Part shown: one piece after another, positions 37,593-48,401 of the stretch | Numbering within the stretch: the first letter of the stretch is position 1 | Layout: each line of letters begins with the position of its first letter | Assembly (NCBI RefSeq): GCF_009763805.1 | Contig: NZ_CP046804.1 | Location: 682,001-746,000 of the forward strand | Direction of reading: 5' to 3' | DNA length: 64,000 bases | Origin: Vibrio cidicii | GTDB lineage: Bacteria; Pseudomonadota; Gammaproteobacteria; Enterobacterales; Vibrionaceae | The notes under the pieces: generated by a model | Database searches by the model: none | What the model saw: only the letters and a program-made list of their open reading frames with translations | What the model was told of the DNA's origin: nothing | Made by a program: the position numbers and the translations under genes

Positions 37593-38725
37593 CGCATCGC
37601 CTCCTCGTGTAAGACATAAGCAGTGTGTGATTGTGGTAAAACTTGTTGACCCTCGAGCATAGAAAGCAGCGGATAGAGCACGACGCGGCGGGTTTTATTA
37701 CTGTTCTCAACAAAACGTACGTACACATGCTCTGGTGTTTGTGAGACCAGAGTCACCCGCTCTTTTTGCAGGCGTTGCTGTTCGTCTAGCGTCCAGACAT
37801 CACCATCTCGAGTGATGGCACTAAGTGGTAGAGCGGTAATATCGGCCTGTTTGGCAAGCTGGACGATGACATTGACTGGTTGGTTTGGGCGTAAGTTCGC
37901 GCTACCTTGATAAGGCTCAGTAACGGCAAACACCACTTGCCTTTGGCGAGTAAGGGCATCAACCTCTGGCAACACATAACGCAGATAAGCGGGCCACGTT
38001 TGTCCGGCGCGATCTTGCACCTTAACGTGGGCGCTGGATAATTCCGCTTGCAGTTGCTGCCAATGACGCTCAGAGACTAGGACGGTGACGTCGAGTGAGT
38101 CGCTGGCCGCTAAGCTAAACGCAGTTTGGCCTGCCTCCAGCCACTGGTTTGGGCTCACCGAACGTTTGAGGATCACCGCGTCAAAGGGGGCGATCATGCT
38201 GGCTTGGCTCAGTCGCTCCATTGCACTGGTCACTCTTTGTTTTGTCTGAGCAAGCAAAGCTTTCGCCGCGGCGACTTGAGGCTCGCGACGGGCAAATGCG
38301 GAACTTGGCGTGGCAGATAACATTTTTAGTGCCACGGTTTGTTCGTGTTCAACCTGTTGTAAGTTGAGCTGCGCTTGTTTGAACTGGCTATTCGCCTCGG
38401 CTAAATCGGCGGCTAGCGCGTGAGTGTCGAGTTTTGCCAGTTCTGTGCCTTTTTCAACCCGCATTCCGGGTTCTGCCTTTGGATGCAACCAAGTCAGCTG
38501 TGCGCTGCTGGTGGCTTTAAGTTCAATTGGCCAGCGAGCCGTGGTGGTGGCAAGCAATATAAGCCGAGGGGCGTAATCAGTTGGCACCACTTCCATTACC
38601 GTGGTGGTTGGCAACGGCTGCGGCTTTTCTTTAAATGCGACAGGTTGCGGCTCAAGTGCTTCTAGCGCTACCAGCGCAGCGATAATGCTGCTCGCACCAG
38701 CCAGCAGAACAAGAACTTTTTTCAT
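37589..38725 (-). CDS. RND efflux membrane fusion protein
   Basis: Periplasmic adaptor joining the RND pump to an outer-membrane channel. I chose the ATG at 38725 (MKKVLVLLAGASSIIAALVAL), which gives a membrane anchor; the frame is open farther upstream but there lies inside the ABC-type gene. It has a lipoyl/hairpin region (WLHPKAEPGMRVEKGTELAKLD, then a coiled coil at about residues 100-165), IAPFDAVILKRSVSPNQWLEAGQ and a beta-barrel. 378 residues. It overlaps the pump gene downstream by four bases and the upstream gene at ATGA. Confidence 0.9.
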   Translation of the reverse strand: MKKVLVLLAGASSIIAALVALEALEPQPVAFKEKPQPLPTTTVMEVVPTDYAPRLILLATTTARWPIELKATSSAQLTWLHPKAEPGMRVEKGTELAKLDTHALAADLAEANSQFKQAQLNLQQVEHEQTVALKMLSATPSSAFARREPQVAAAKALLAQTKQRVTSAMERLSQASMIAPFDAVILKRSVSPNQWLEAGQTAFSLAASDSLDVTVLVSERHWQQLQAELSSAHVKVQDRAGQTWPAYLRYVLPEVDALTRQRQVVFAVTEPYQGSANLRPNQPVNVIVQLAKQADITALPLSAITRDGDVWTLDEQQRLQKERVTLVSQTPEHVYVRFVENSNKTRRVVLYPLLSMLEGQQVLPQSHTAYVLHEEAMR

Positions 38726-39604
38726 TTGGTATGCTCCAGTGTGGCTAAGTTGCTCGCTGGCTGATTGAGCCGCTGACTGATCTCTTCTAATCGCGAGAGG
38801 GTTTGCAGCGTGATTGGCAGCATGACTGCGGTTTCGACAAATTCCAGTGAGTAGGTGACGACAGCAAATACTTGGCCCGCGGTGGGCGCGGGAAGGTGAC
38901 TCACCAGCCACAAGTTAGCGACCACCGAGCTAAAGAGCGCGATAAAAATCAGCCCATACACCAGCGCTTCAGTATCAGAGAGTTTAATTTCGCACTGTTT
39001 CAACCGCTCAAAGTGCGCCCGGATAGCGGCGAACGAACGGCCACCCAGCACGCCGACTTGCTGCTCAAGTTGATCATTGAGTGTGGCGTTGAGACGAGTA
39101 AAGGTGCGATGAAACAAAGTGTAAAGCAATAGCATGGCTAGCCCCGCGGCCAGAACGCACAGGGCGAGAGTGAAATGAAAGCTGGCGAGAATGACTAAAG
39201 TTGCCAGCAACTGCACCAGCGCGGTAATCACGGCGGGCAGATGTTGCTCTAGAAAGTCCACCAGTTTCCCGAGACATGGTCAGGCGCGCATCTTTCACGG
39301 AAATGGGCACGGCGCGCAAATTGCGCGCGACCAACTTGGCCAACCTGACTCTGATTGCTCCGTATACTCTGGTGTCGTAGACACGCCGCGCCACGCTGAT
39401 CACCACCAGCGCAAAGAGGATAAATCCGAGTGTCAGCAGCGGACGCAAGTTTTGCTCAAGCAGACCATCAATGGCAAAACCGATAAAAAGTGGCAACAAC
39501 ATCATCAAGACATTCTCTGCCAAGACGATGAGCCAAGTCAGGGCCACTCGTTTGAGACTGAGTTTGATCACCAAGCGCAGTGTGATGGGGTAACGAAATA
39601 ACAT
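38722..39604 (-). CDS. ABC-type six-transmembrane protein without ATPase, one frame break
   Basis: An ABC exporter-type membrane domain standing alone. It starts at the ATG at 39604 (MLFRYPITLRLVIKLSLKR) and has helices such as LTWLIVLAENVLMMLLPLFIGF and LLTLGFILFALVVISV, then TMSRE. One extra base at 39264-39268 (GTTTC on the plus strand; GAAAC in the gene) breaks the frame. Removing it gives LTMSRELVDFLEQHLPAVITALVQLLATLVIL and an open frame to 38722, about 293 residues. No Walker motifs exist. It overlaps the fusion-protein gene by four bases, so it is the first gene of the RND operon. Its role there is unknown. Confidence 0.82.
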
Positions 39605-39665
39605 GGTTGATCCCACAAATTGAAGTGGGATCAGTATTGATGAAGTGGGCGAAGAAAAAGTGTCC

Positions 39666-39710
39666 CAGTTTGCTGTTTTGTGCTTATCAGGCCGTCAAAA
39701 CAGCAAACTG
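39666..39710 (-). terminator. Inverted repeat after the SulP gene
   Basis: CAGTTTGCTGTTTTG (39666-39680) pairs perfectly over 15 bp with 39696-39710, with a 15-base loop, directly beyond the SulP stop. On the minus strand a T-run (CTTTTTC) follows within ten bases. A likely terminator that isolates the SulP gene from the efflux operon. Confidence 0.65.
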
Positions 39711-39725
39711 CTTAGTGGTAGCCGT

Positions 39726-41493
39726 TTAAGCCACTTCGGGAATCGGCTTGGCGGGCGCCTCGGGGTCGGGTTCTTTTTGGATCGCGGGCACTTGACCGTC
39801 GCCCACTGCGCTAAGGTAACAGCCACTCAGTTTCACCGCTAAATAGAGGTCGGCACGCAGCAGGATCCCGCCTTCACTGGTGCTGATACCCGTGAGCTCA
39901 CACCAGTTTCGCATGCTGCGCTTGCGTCCGGCCAGCACTAAACGGATGCCGCGCTGCTTCAATGTGGTATGCACATCCGAGAGCATCGCCATCACACTCA
40001 AATCGAGGTGGGTAAAACAGGAAACGGCGTCTACCACCACACAGCCCACATCGCCAGTGCTTTTCTCCGTGCACTCTAGCAGCCGGCGTTTAAAGTAGGG
40101 CGCGTTGAAGTAGGTCAGTGGCGAGTTGAAACGGTAGATCACCATACCCGGAATCGGGTTGGCTTTGCCCGTGCTGTCGATGGTGCGGATAGTGCCTTCT
40201 TCGTCTAGGCCGAGCTCCTGGTCACTTGGGCGCATCACAATGCGCAAAAACTGGAATAAGCCGAGTAACACCGCCAAGGTGATACCAGGGATCACACCGA
40301 CTATTAACACCGCAATAAAAGTGACGCTGGCGAGATAAAACGCGTCTTTGTCCCGCTTTCTCAATGCCCAAATGCCTTTGAGATCGAGCAGCGACAGCGA
40401 AGCGATCACTAACACGACACCTAAAGCGGCAATGGGAATATATTGCAGTGGCTGGTAGGCAAACACGGCGATGATGGCAATGACGGTGGCGGCGATGATT
40501 GACACCAGTTGCGATTTTCCTCCATTGGCATCATTAACGGCGGTGCGTGAGTCTGCGCCGCTGATAGCAAAACCTTGTGAGAACGCTGAAGCAATATTGG
40601 CAAAACCCAAGGCGCGAAACTCTTTATCCGCATCAATGTCGTAGCCATTTTTGGCCGCAAAGCTGCGCGCGGTGAGCATCATGCTGACAAAGCTGACCAT
40701 GGCTAAGTTCAGCGCTGGCACCACCAGTTTCGCGGCTCACGCCGATATCAAATTGTGGAGTTTGAAAATCAGGGAAACCACCTTGCGTTACGCCAACCAC
40801 GCTCACCCCCATGCTTTCCAAATGGAGCAACCACACCGCTGAGGTCGTGACGACAATGGCCAACATCGCCGCAGGCCAACCCGGGCGAAAACGTTTGGTC
40901 AGCAGGTACAAAAAGAGGGTGGTTGCACTCATTGCCAGCGTTGGCCAATGAAGTTCGCTCAGCAATTGTGGTGCTTCCCACAGCCGTTCCAAAAGGTAGC
41001 GCTGCTCAAACTTGAGACCGAGAACTTTAGCAAACTGGCCGACGATGATGGTCAGCGCGACGCCGTTAAGCAGGCCAAGCAATATCGGCCGAGAGAGAAA
41101 ATCCGCGAGAATGCCGAGTTTAAGGCGACTGGCCAAAACACACCAGATGCCCGTCATCGCGGTCATGGTCATCACCAATTGCCAGTGTTTGGTGGAATCG
41201 CCTGCGGCCAGTGGGGTGACGACCGCGGCAATCACGGCGCAGGTGGCCGCATCAGGGCCGACAATCAACTGTCTTGATGTGCCCATCAAGGCATAAATCA
41301 GCATAGGTAATACGCATGAATAGAGGCCAACAATGGCGGAGACGCCAGTCAACTGCGCATAGGCGATGGCAACGGGCAGTGCGACCGCGACGACAGAAAG
41401 TGCCGCGCGCAGATCGGCGGTGAACCAATCGCGCTGGTACTGTTTAAGCTGAAGTAACCCCGGGAACCACTGCTGTAATATTCTCGCTTTCAA
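39726..41493 (-). CDS. SulP-family anion transporter with STAS domain, one frame break
   Basis: Inner-membrane SLC26/SulP transporter (sulfate, bicarbonate or other anions). The likely start is the TTG at 41493 (MKARILQQWFPGLLQLKQY) with GGGAGG upstream. Transmembrane parts include LSVVAVALPVAIAYAQLTGVSAIVGLYSCVLPMLIYALMG and IVGPDAATCAVIAAVV, typical of the family. One extra base at 40727-40731 (GTTTC on the plus strand; GAAAC in the gene) breaks the frame. Removing it gives GVSRELVVPALNLAMVSFVSMMLTARSFAAKNGYDID and then the STAS domain (VVVDAVSCFTHLDLSVMAML). Repaired length about 588 residues. No carbonic anhydrase gene lies beside it. Confidence 0.87.
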
Positions 41494-41584
41494 CGAACGC
41501 TGCCTCCCAATCAATCGTTAAGTTACTGTAAAGCATACATCAATTGACTGTAACATTCGTGTCATTTTCCAAACGCGGTGAAAT

Positions 41585-42487
41585 TTATTTATCGCCCCAT
41601 TTGCGTTGATAGCGGGGCAGCATAGTTTCATTGCCGAGTAGTCCACCTTGATGCAGGTAAATGAGCGTTTTGTCTCGACGATTGGCTAGCCAAGGGCTTA
41701 AACATTGCCACATGAGGGGATCGTAAAGCAGATCGAACTCGATGTCGGTTTGGTCTAAAAGCGCTTGCCAAGTGCGGTAGTCTTCGTGATAGAGCTTGCC
41801 GAAGTGGTGTTTACGCGGTGCAGTCAGGATGGTCGGATAGTCTTGCTCTCCAAGCTGAGCAAACTGCTCAATCAGGTAGCGCTCTCCGCCAACGCAAGCA
41901 CAGGTCAGCACTTCGATGCCATGCGGCTTGAGGTATTTGTGCAGATAGAGTGCGGTGGTGCCAGTGCCAGAGGGCAATGCCACGACGAATGAGTGCTGGC
42001 TGGTAAAGCGTGTCCAGTCGAGTATTTCGCGGGCCAGCTCTTTAATGCCTTGTTCGGCCAAGGTAAAACGCCCGCCTTCGGGGACCAGATAACACGTTTC
42101 GTTTGGCTGGCGTACTTTTTCTATGTATTCGCTCGGATGCATTCCCGCAGCGAGTGTGCCCACTTCAATGATGTCCGCGCCCAGCTCCAGCGCACCGCGA
42201 TAATTCCCCATCGGCCGCTGCTTAAGCCAGTTGGGCAGATGGTCGACATAAAACTCCAGTTGCCAACCTTTGATGCGTGCCAGCGCCGCCAAAGAGTAGA
42301 GTGAGTTCGCTTGGGCGGATCCGTAACTGATCAGTGTGCGTACTTGAGGTTGTTCCAAGGTGATCAATGCGCTGAACTTGCGCGCTTTGTTGCCGCAAAA
42401 GTGTGAATGCAGCAGATCGTCTCGTTTAAGGAAAAAGGTGCGATCTGCGAAGCGATGTTGCGTGATGGGGCTATTGTTGAGTTTCAT
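41585..42487 (-). CDS. PLP-dependent ACC deaminase / D-cysteine desulfhydrase family protein
   Basis: Fold-type II pyridoxal-phosphate enzyme. It has the Schiff-base lysine in FCGNKARKF (about residue 35), the YGSAQANSLYSLAALARIKGW region, phosphate-binding LPSGTGTTALYLHKYL and a C-terminal LIYLHQGGLLGN. Members deaminate 1-aminocyclopropane-1-carboxylate or desulfurate D-cysteine; the D-cysteine activity is more likely in a marine Vibrio, but I cannot separate them by sequence. At 300 residues it is normal. It lies between ygiQ and the SulP gene, all on the minus strand. Confidence 0.85.
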   Translation of the reverse strand: MKLNNSPITQHRFADRTFFLKRDDLLHSHFCGNKARKFSALITLEQPQVRTLISYGSAQANSLYSLAALARIKGWQLEFYVDHLPNWLKQRPMGNYRGALELGADIIEVGTLAAGMHPSEYIEKVRQPNETCYLVPEGGRFTLAEQGIKELAREILDWTRFTSQHSFVVALPSGTGTTALYLHKYLKPHGIEVLTCACVGGERYLIEQFAQLGEQDYPTILTAPRKHHFGKLYHEDYRTWQALLDQTDIEFDLLYDPLMWQCLSPWLANRRDKTLIYLHQGGLLGNETMLPRYQRKWGDK

Positions 42488-42528
42488 AGCGGTGAGTAAG
42501 GGTTAAGTTATTGGCTTGAGGAGCAAAA

Positions 42529-42551
42529 TCGCCATCCGAGTGGGATGGCGA
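42529..42551 (-). terminator. Intrinsic terminator of ygiQ
   Basis: A nine-bp stem (42529-42537 with 42543-42551) and a five-base loop, 18 bases beyond the ygiQ stop on the minus strand, followed by TTTTGC. Confidence 0.7.
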
Positions 42552-42568
42552 CTGAGCATGTGCGTCGA

Positions 42569-44857
42569 TTAGCGCTGCGCTGCGCGCTGTCTGTTTTGCC
42601 CATTTCCTGTAGAGCGGCCTCGATTTTGTCCGCCCGCTGGTTTCTGAGCGCCATGCTTTTTCTGCCCACCTTCGCTGCGCGCGTTACCACTGGTGGTGTT
42701 CGACGCTGGGCGTGGTTTGTTGCCATGCGCCGCTTTGTCTCCCGGGAATCCCGGTTGTGTGCTGGTGTGCTTAGTGGCAAAGCGGTTTGAACCGTGGCGG
42801 CCCGATTTACGACGCTGTGCTGGCGTTCTGGAATCCATATCTTCCGCTGGCACCAGACAACCCGGCTTGTCACCAATCAAATATTTTTTACCCATATTGA
42901 TCAAGGCTTCGCGGATCATTGGCCAGTTCGCTGGATCATGATAGCGCAGCAGCGCTTTGTGCAAACGGCGCTGACGCTCCCCTTTGGCCACCGTCACTTC
43001 TTCACGCTGTTTGTACTTAACGCGCTTAAGCGGGTTGGTTTCGGAGTAGTACATCGACGTGGCGTTACACATCGGCGATGGGTAGAAGTTCTGCACTTGG
43101 TCACACTCGTAGTCGTGTTTTTTCAGCCACAGCGCCAAGTTCAGCATATCTTCATCAGTGGTACCGGGGTGCGCGGAAATAAAGTACGGGATCAGATACT
43201 GCTTTTTCCCTGCTTCTTTACTGTACTTCTCGAACATCTCTTTAAAGCGATCATAGGTGCCCATTCCCGGTTTCATCATCAGGTTCAGTGGGCCTTTTTC
43301 GGTGTGCTCAGGGGCAATCTTCAGGTAGCCACCGACGTGGTGCGTTACCAGCTCTTTGACGTACTCAGGTGACTCAATCGCCAAATCGTAACGCACACCG
43401 GAGGCGATCATCACTTTCTTAATCCCGTCGACTTGGCGTGCCGCACGATAGAGATCAATAGTGTGTTTGTGATCGGTATTGAGCTTGTGACAAATACCCG
43501 GGAAGACGCACGACGGACGGCGACAGTTGATCTCCGCTTTCGGATCGCTACAACCCAAGCGGTACATGTTGGCCGTTGGGCCGCCAAGGTCAGAAATGGT
43601 GCCGGTAAAGCCCGGAACTTTATCGCGGATCTCTTCCAGTTCGTTCAAAATCGACTCTTGCGAACGGTTTTGGATAATGCGCCCTTCGTGCTCGGTGATT
43701 GAGCAGAAAGAACAGCCACCAAAACAGCCGCGCATGATGTTGACTGACGTTTTGATCATGTCATACGCAGGGATTTTTGCGTTGCCATATTTTGGATGTG
43801 GCACACGGGCGTACGACAGCCCAAATACGTAGTCCATCTCTTCGGTTGAGAGTGGGATCGGCGCTTGGTTGACCCACAGTTCACGATCGCCATGGCGCTG
43901 GATAAGCGCACGGCCAGAATAAGGGTTGGTTTCTAAGTGCAAAATACGGCTAGCGTGCGCGTATAAGATGCGATCGTTTTGCAGCTTTTCGTAGTTCGGC
44001 AGACGCACCGCTGTGGTGGCAGCATCATGACGCGACGGACGAATCGTAATCGGCTGCGCTTTGGGTTCTTCGTCTTTTTTGCTTTCGCACTGCGTTTCGA
44101 CCTCGTAAGGGTTTGGCGGAATAAACGCCTCCTTACGCGGTTTTTCAATTCGAGAAGAGTCAATGATGGTGTAGCCTTCTGGCTCCGCAGCGAGGTTGAC
44201 TGCGGTGCCGCGAATGTTGGTCATCTGGGTAATGGATTCACCGTTTGCCAGACGATGCGCCACTTCCACCAGAGCGCGTTCGGCGTTACCAAATAGCAAA
44301 ATATCGGCTTTGGCGTCGAGCAGCACTGAGCGGCGAACTTTGTCAGACCAATAATCATAGTGCGCGACGCGGCGCAGGCTGGCTTCAATCCCGCCGAGTA
44401 CAATCGGTACATCTTTGTAAGCTTCACGACAGCGCTGCGAGTAAACTAAGGTTGCTCGATCTGGGCGCTTGCCGCCTTCGTTGTTTGGCGTATAAGCATC
44501 ATCGTGGCGCAGTTTTTTGTCAGCAGTGTAGCGGTTGATCATCGAATCCATGTTGCCCGCGGTCACGCCAAAAAACAGGTTTGGTTTACCAAGCGCCATA
44601 AAGTCGGTTTTATCTTGCCATTGCGGCTGAGCAATGATGCCCACGCGAAATCCTTGCGCTTCCAGCAAACGCCCGATGATCGCCATACCAAAGCTTGGAT
44701 GGTCGACATACGCATCACCCGTGACAATGATGATGTCACAGCTATCCCAACCCAGAGCGTCCATCTCCTTTTTACTGGTGGGTAAAAATGGAGCGGTACC
44801 GAAGCACTCCGCCCAGTATTTTTTATATTGATGAATTGGTGTGATATCGCTGTACAT
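42569..44857 (-). CDS. ygiQ: Radical SAM protein YgiQ (UPF0313)
   Basis: Radical S-adenosylmethionine protein of unknown reaction, 762 residues. The 4Fe-4S motif CFGGCSFC lies at about residues 372-380, within [22 protein letters not shown]. An N-terminal YgiQ domain precedes it ([25 protein letters not shown]) and a family-specific C-terminal domain follows ([30 protein letters not shown]). The last about 80 residues are a basic, Gly/Gln/Arg-rich disordered tail. It is divergent from the GGDEF/EAL gene. Confidence 0.93.
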   Translation of the reverse strand: MYSDITPIHQYKKYWAECFGTAPFLPTSKKEMDALGWDSCDIIIVTGDAYVDHPSFGMAIIGRLLEAQGFRVGIIAQPQWQDKTDFMALGKPNLFFGVTAGNMDSMINRYTADKKLRHDDAYTPNNEGGKRPDRATLVYSQRCREAYKDVPIVLGGIEASLRRVAHYDYWSDKVRRSVLLDAKADILLFGNAERALVEVAHRLANGESITQMTNIRGTAVNLAAEPEGYTIIDSSRIEKPRKEAFIPPNPYEVETQCESKKDEEPKAQPITIRPSRHDAATTAVRLPNYEKLQNDRILYAHASRILHLETNPYSGRALIQRHGDRELWVNQAPIPLSTEEMDYVFGLSYARVPHPKYGNAKIPAYDMIKTSVNIMRGCFGGCSFCSITEHEGRIIQNRSQESILNELEEIRDKVPGFTGTISDLGGPTANMYRLGCSDPKAEINCRRPSCVFPGICHKLNTDHKHTIDLYRAARQVDGIKKVMIASGVRYDLAIESPEYVKELVTHHVGGYLKIAPEHTEKGPLNLMMKPGMGTYDRFKEMFEKYSKEAGKKQYLIPYFISAHPGTTDEDMLNLALWLKKHDYECDQVQNFYPSPMCNATSMYYSETNPLKRVKYKQREEVTVAKGERQRRLHKALLRYHDPANWPMIREALINMGKKYLIGDKPGCLVPAEDMDSRTPAQRRKSGRHGSNRFATKHTSTQPGFPGDKAAHGNKPRPASNTTSGNARSEGGQKKHGAQKPAGGQNRGRSTGNGQNRQRAAQR

Positions 44858-45056
44858 AAAATAACCTCAGATTTCGCGAGCGCGAATTATAGCGGCTCGT
44901 TTGATCAGTATCCACCTCAACATGACCCCAGATTTCACGTGTGTTTACCATCATCCAGCGTCACTGGAGAGAATTTGCAAGCCGAGTCAAGGTTGTGTCA
45001 GCGTGGTTAGAATATACTTATGAAACAATAATTATATTGAGGATGAAGCTTGCTGT

Positions 45057-47546
45057 ATGGATGACCTCACGCAAAAATCATCGGCAATTGTGCCGATGTC
45101 TCAACCGACCAAGCCTTGGAATCACATCATTGACTGGCGGATCGACACCTCAGAGCAAACCTTTCATTGTGAGGCCGAGTGTTGTGTTTGGTTTGGCTTT
45201 GACGCAACCCCAGTACCTTTGAGCCGATTGATTCAGTCTGTTGCCACAGAACAAAAAAAGCGGGTGATTGAGACCTTCAAGCAAGTCCTTACCTCGGGCA
45301 AGGAACAGTTTTTACGCTGCCCGATTTTGCTACCTAACCACGCTTTTAGTTTGGTTGAACTGTATGTTGAAAAAATTTCTGCCCGTGAACTGCAGGGAAC
45401 CTTGACACCGCTGTTTACTGTCACCAGTCAGGAAGAGGTGGCGCAGGTACTCTACTCGGTATTTGAAAATGCGCATCATGGCATTTTAGTGACCGATGAA
45501 GAGACGCGTATTATTGCCTGCAATCGCTATTTTGAGCGCGTTACGGGTTATCAGCGCAGTGAACTCGCAGGTTTAAAAACCAACATTTTTAACGCCGATA
45601 AACATTCCGACAGCTACTATCAGGCGCTGTGGCAAAATTTGTCAGAGCATGGTTATTGGACCGGAACCATACTGACACGTACCGCCTCTGGTGAAAACTT
45701 GCCGCAAGAGTTAACCATTCAGCGCGTCAGCGTCAGCAACGGGCGTAAATTTTATCTTGGCCTTAGCACCGATCTGTCGGCCCATTTTGAGCGAATTAAT
45801 GATAATGAGCACGGCGGAGTGGATCTGCTCACTCAATTGCCAGCCAAAGATCGCTTTCTCTCGTTATTGGATGGATTATGTCGAAAGCGTAGTGAGGATC
45901 CAGACACAGGATGTATTTTGTTGGCCATTCAGCCCAATTTTGCTGAGCAAGATCTGCCGGATATCAAAAGAGCGTTTGCCAACTATTTGCAGCAACAGAC
46001 CAATGCGGTACTGAGCGGCTACATCGGGCACAATAAGTTTGCTGTGTGTATTGAGTTTCATCATCCGCAGCAGATGCAAAAGATCCGCGCCATCCGCCGA
46101 GCGATCAAACTGTTTTTCCACGCATTCAAAGCGGCCGATTTACTGCTGGCACAACCGCTGACTTCTGGCCGAACGGGGGTCTCCGTGTTGGGACTGGATG
46201 CAAAAACCTCGCGCACTTTATTTTCGCATGCCAATCAAGCGCTGCTCGAAATGCACTCCGGGCAGAAAAATCACATCAGTTTTTATGATCACCAAATGCA
46301 TGAGCAGATTGACAAGAAAAAACGCTTAGAAGATCTGCTGGTTCGCTGCGTGAAAGCGGCAGAGCTTGAGGTTCACTACCAGCCGATTGTCAACATTCAC
46401 CAATGGCGAGTCGAAAAGTTCGAAGCGCTGTGCCGTTTTCCTCCGGCGCTCAGTGCAGAAGCGTCGGTACAAGAGCTCATCACGATTGCTGAAGACTTGG
46501 AAATGATTGAAACCTTAGACCAACAGGTGGCGAGACAAGCACTGTGTGATTTACCGAAACTGCAAGCACTGTTTGGGGAACAGGTGGGCATTTCGTTCAA
46601 TCGTTCAGTTCACTCTTCAGTGAGCGTGGATGCTATTCTCGATCAAAGCGCTTTGCTGATTGATGAAAGTGGCGTTGCGCCGCAGAGTGTGACGTTAGAA
46701 ATTACGGAAAGTGCCTATTTTGCAAGTGAAGAACGTCATCATCACGCGTTGACGGTACTGCGGAACGCAGGCGTTACCTTAGCGGTAGATGATTTTGGCA
46801 CGGGTTACTCCTCACTCAGTTATCTCAAAGCGTGCCATTTTGATCTATTGAAGATTGACCGCATATTTGTCAGCGACATTAAATGTTGCTCGAATCAATA
46901 CCGCATTGTGCGTTCGTTGACTGAGTTATCTCATCAACTGGGTCTTAAGGTGATTGCTGAAGGCGTAGAAACGGAAGAAGAGCTGGAAATTATCAGCAGT
47001 ATTGGTGTCGATAGTGTGCAGGGATTTTTGTTCTCCAAAGCTTATTCGTTACAAAGCCTACAAGAGGGGGCATTTGACCCACAACTTTTGCAGCATTACC
47101 GCAATAAGTTTGGTGCGAAAGGGGTGATTGCTGAACTGGCCACACCGGCAACGCCACATCTTGATCCAGGAGAACCTATTTCCTTGGCCTATGAGTACCT
47201 GGCGAAGGAGGATCTCAATGTATTGCCGGTAGTTGATGAAAAAGAGTGCGTTGGTTTTGTGGATCGTGAAGCAATGAATCTGCATTTAACCCCACATATG
47301 GGCACGGATACCGAAAGCATGAAAGAGGCCTCGTTGTGGAACAAACGCATAAATCAAGTGATGGTAACCGCGTTTGAAGAGGTGCATTGGCAAACGCAGC
47401 TCAGCGCTTTACCGAGTGTGATCAACCAGACCAAAGCGTTTCCCTGGATTTTGGTCGATGACCAAGGGCATTACAAAGGCTTGGTGGAAATGCATACCGC
47501 ACTAAAGTATCTGATGCAGAGAAGTTTTTCATCGTCAGGGCAGTGA
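45057..47546 (+). CDS. PAS-GGDEF(degenerate)-EAL-CBS cyclic di-GMP phosphodiesterase
   Basis: Cytoplasmic multidomain protein, 829 residues. An N-terminal PAS-like region is followed by a clear PAS domain (VFENAHHGILVTDEETRIIACNRYFERVTGY, about 135-250). A GGDEF domain follows whose active loop reads GHNKF (about 324-328), so it should not make cyclic di-GMP. The EAL domain (FEALCRF at about 454, EITESAYF, DDFGTGYSSLSYL, KIDRIFV, IAEGVETEEE) keeps the metal- and substrate-binding residues and is probably an active phosphodiesterase. A CBS pair fills the end (about 680-815), ending VVDEKECVGFVD-like and WILVDDQGHYKGLVEMHTAL. No membrane segments. It is divergent from ygiQ with about 200 bases between. 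Confidence 0.92.
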   Translation: MDDLTQKSSAIVPMSQPTKPWNHIIDWRIDTSEQTFHCEAECCVWFGFDATPVPLSRLIQSVATEQKKRVIETFKQVLTSGKEQFLRCPILLPNHAFSLVELYVEKISARELQGTLTPLFTVTSQEEVAQVLYSVFENAHHGILVTDEETRIIACNRYFERVTGYQRSELAGLKTNIFNADKHSDSYYQALWQNLSEHGYWTGTILTRTASGENLPQELTIQRVSVSNGRKFYLGLSTDLSAHFERINDNEHGGVDLLTQLPAKDRFLSLLDGLCRKRSEDPDTGCILLAIQPNFAEQDLPDIKRAFANYLQQQTNAVLSGYIGHNKFAVCIEFHHPQQMQKIRAIRRAIKLFFHAFKAADLLLAQPLTSGRTGVSVLGLDAKTSRTLFSHANQALLEMHSGQKNHISFYDHQMHEQIDKKKRLEDLLVRCVKAAELEVHYQPIVNIHQWRVEKFEALCRFPPALSAEASVQELITIAEDLEMIETLDQQVARQALCDLPKLQALFGEQVGISFNRSVHSSVSVDAILDQSALLIDESGVAPQSVTLEITESAYFASEERHHHALTVLRNAGVTLAVDDFGTGYSSLSYLKACHFDLLKIDRIFVSDIKCCSNQYRIVRSLTELSHQLGLKVIAEGVETEEELEIISSIGVDSVQGFLFSKAYSLQSLQEGAFDPQLLQHYRNKFGAKGVIAELATPATPHLDPGEPISLAYEYLAKEDLNVLPVVDEKECVGFVDREAMNLHLTPHMGTDTESMKEASLWNKRINQVMVTAFEEVHWQTQLSALPSVINQTKAFPWILVDDQGHYKGLVEMHTALKYLMQRSFSSSGQ

Positions 47547-47629
47547 GATATTAGCTCGATGCTATCGATTGCCGTTGTGAATGGCTTTCGGTATCATCCG
47601 AGCTCGGTTTGCATTCAAATTAAACAATC

Positions 47630-48316
47630 ATGATCCAGTTTCTACTCTCTTCATTCGCACCCATGCTGCTTGGTGCCCAATTGGTTCTCACTCTCGTGCT
47701 GGTGAAAGGCGACATTTGCCCGGGGCAGCGTGGTCGCATTCACAAAGTGTTGCCCGCTCTGGGGCTGATGTGGATGGCGGTTTCCTCGCTGGAAATCGCG
47801 GCGTTTTTAGTGGTATTTGCCATTTTCTACTTTTATTCCAAAGTGCAGACAGGCAAAACGCGTCAAGAAGGGCCGCTTTGGGTACTGTATCTGGCCGACG
47901 GTTTAGCCCTCTCTTTTGTTGCTTTGCAAGCCGCAAAACAAGGTCACTGGGGCGGCGCTCTGGTAACGATGATTTTAACGGTATTGCTGGGCGCGATTTT
48001 TGCTCATTTGCTGTTGGTGATTGCTCGCTCACGCTTGCAGGCATTTCATCGAATTTTACCCTTTAGCGGCATTATTGCGGCAATGTTGACGGCGCTGGCT
48101 CTTCTGGGCGTCGCTTCTGGGTTTGGTGCTGAGCAGTTAGAGCAAGTTACTCCATTGATGCTCGCAAGCCTCGTGCTGATGATCGTAGGTGTAGTCATGT
48201 GGTGTTGGCACATTTTCTCAGGCAAAGCCGCGCACAAAATTCAATTAGCCACGGCGTGGTTGATGCTGTTGGCATCAGCAAGTTGCATGCATATGCTGTT
48301 TAGTCTCCCTGTCTGA
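47630..48316 (+). CDS. Uncharacterised inner-membrane protein
   Basis: A 228-residue polytopic protein with six or seven hydrophobic segments (LLSSFAPMLLGAQLVLTLVLV, IAAFLVVFAIFYFYS, ALVTMILTVLLGAIFAHLLLVIA, IIAAMLTALALLGVA, LMLASLVLMIVGVVMW). No motif or family recognised. A Cys at CPGQRG and at the C-terminus are the only unusual residues. It is monocistronic as far as I can see, between the EAL gene and the DUF4250 gene. Confidence 0.65.
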   Translation: MIQFLLSSFAPMLLGAQLVLTLVLVKGDICPGQRGRIHKVLPALGLMWMAVSSLEIAAFLVVFAIFYFYSKVQTGKTRQEGPLWVLYLADGLALSFVALQAAKQGHWGGALVTMILTVLLGAIFAHLLLVIARSRLQAFHRILPFSGIIAAMLTALALLGVASGFGAEQLEQVTPLMLASLVLMIVGVVMWCWHIFSGKAAHKIQLATAWLMLLASASCMHMLFSLPV

Positions 48317-48401
48317 TAGCGCGATTTAGACCTGCTTCACTTTTTATCTACGGATTTGTGGCTACGCTTATTACTTGAAGTACTCAAAAAGGAGCGTAGC
48401 G

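Noticed and set aside
37136-44800. Long open frames on the plus strand opposite the RND pump, SulP and ygiQ genes
   Set aside because: They are complements of real genes with no ribosome binding sites and unnatural amino acid composition.
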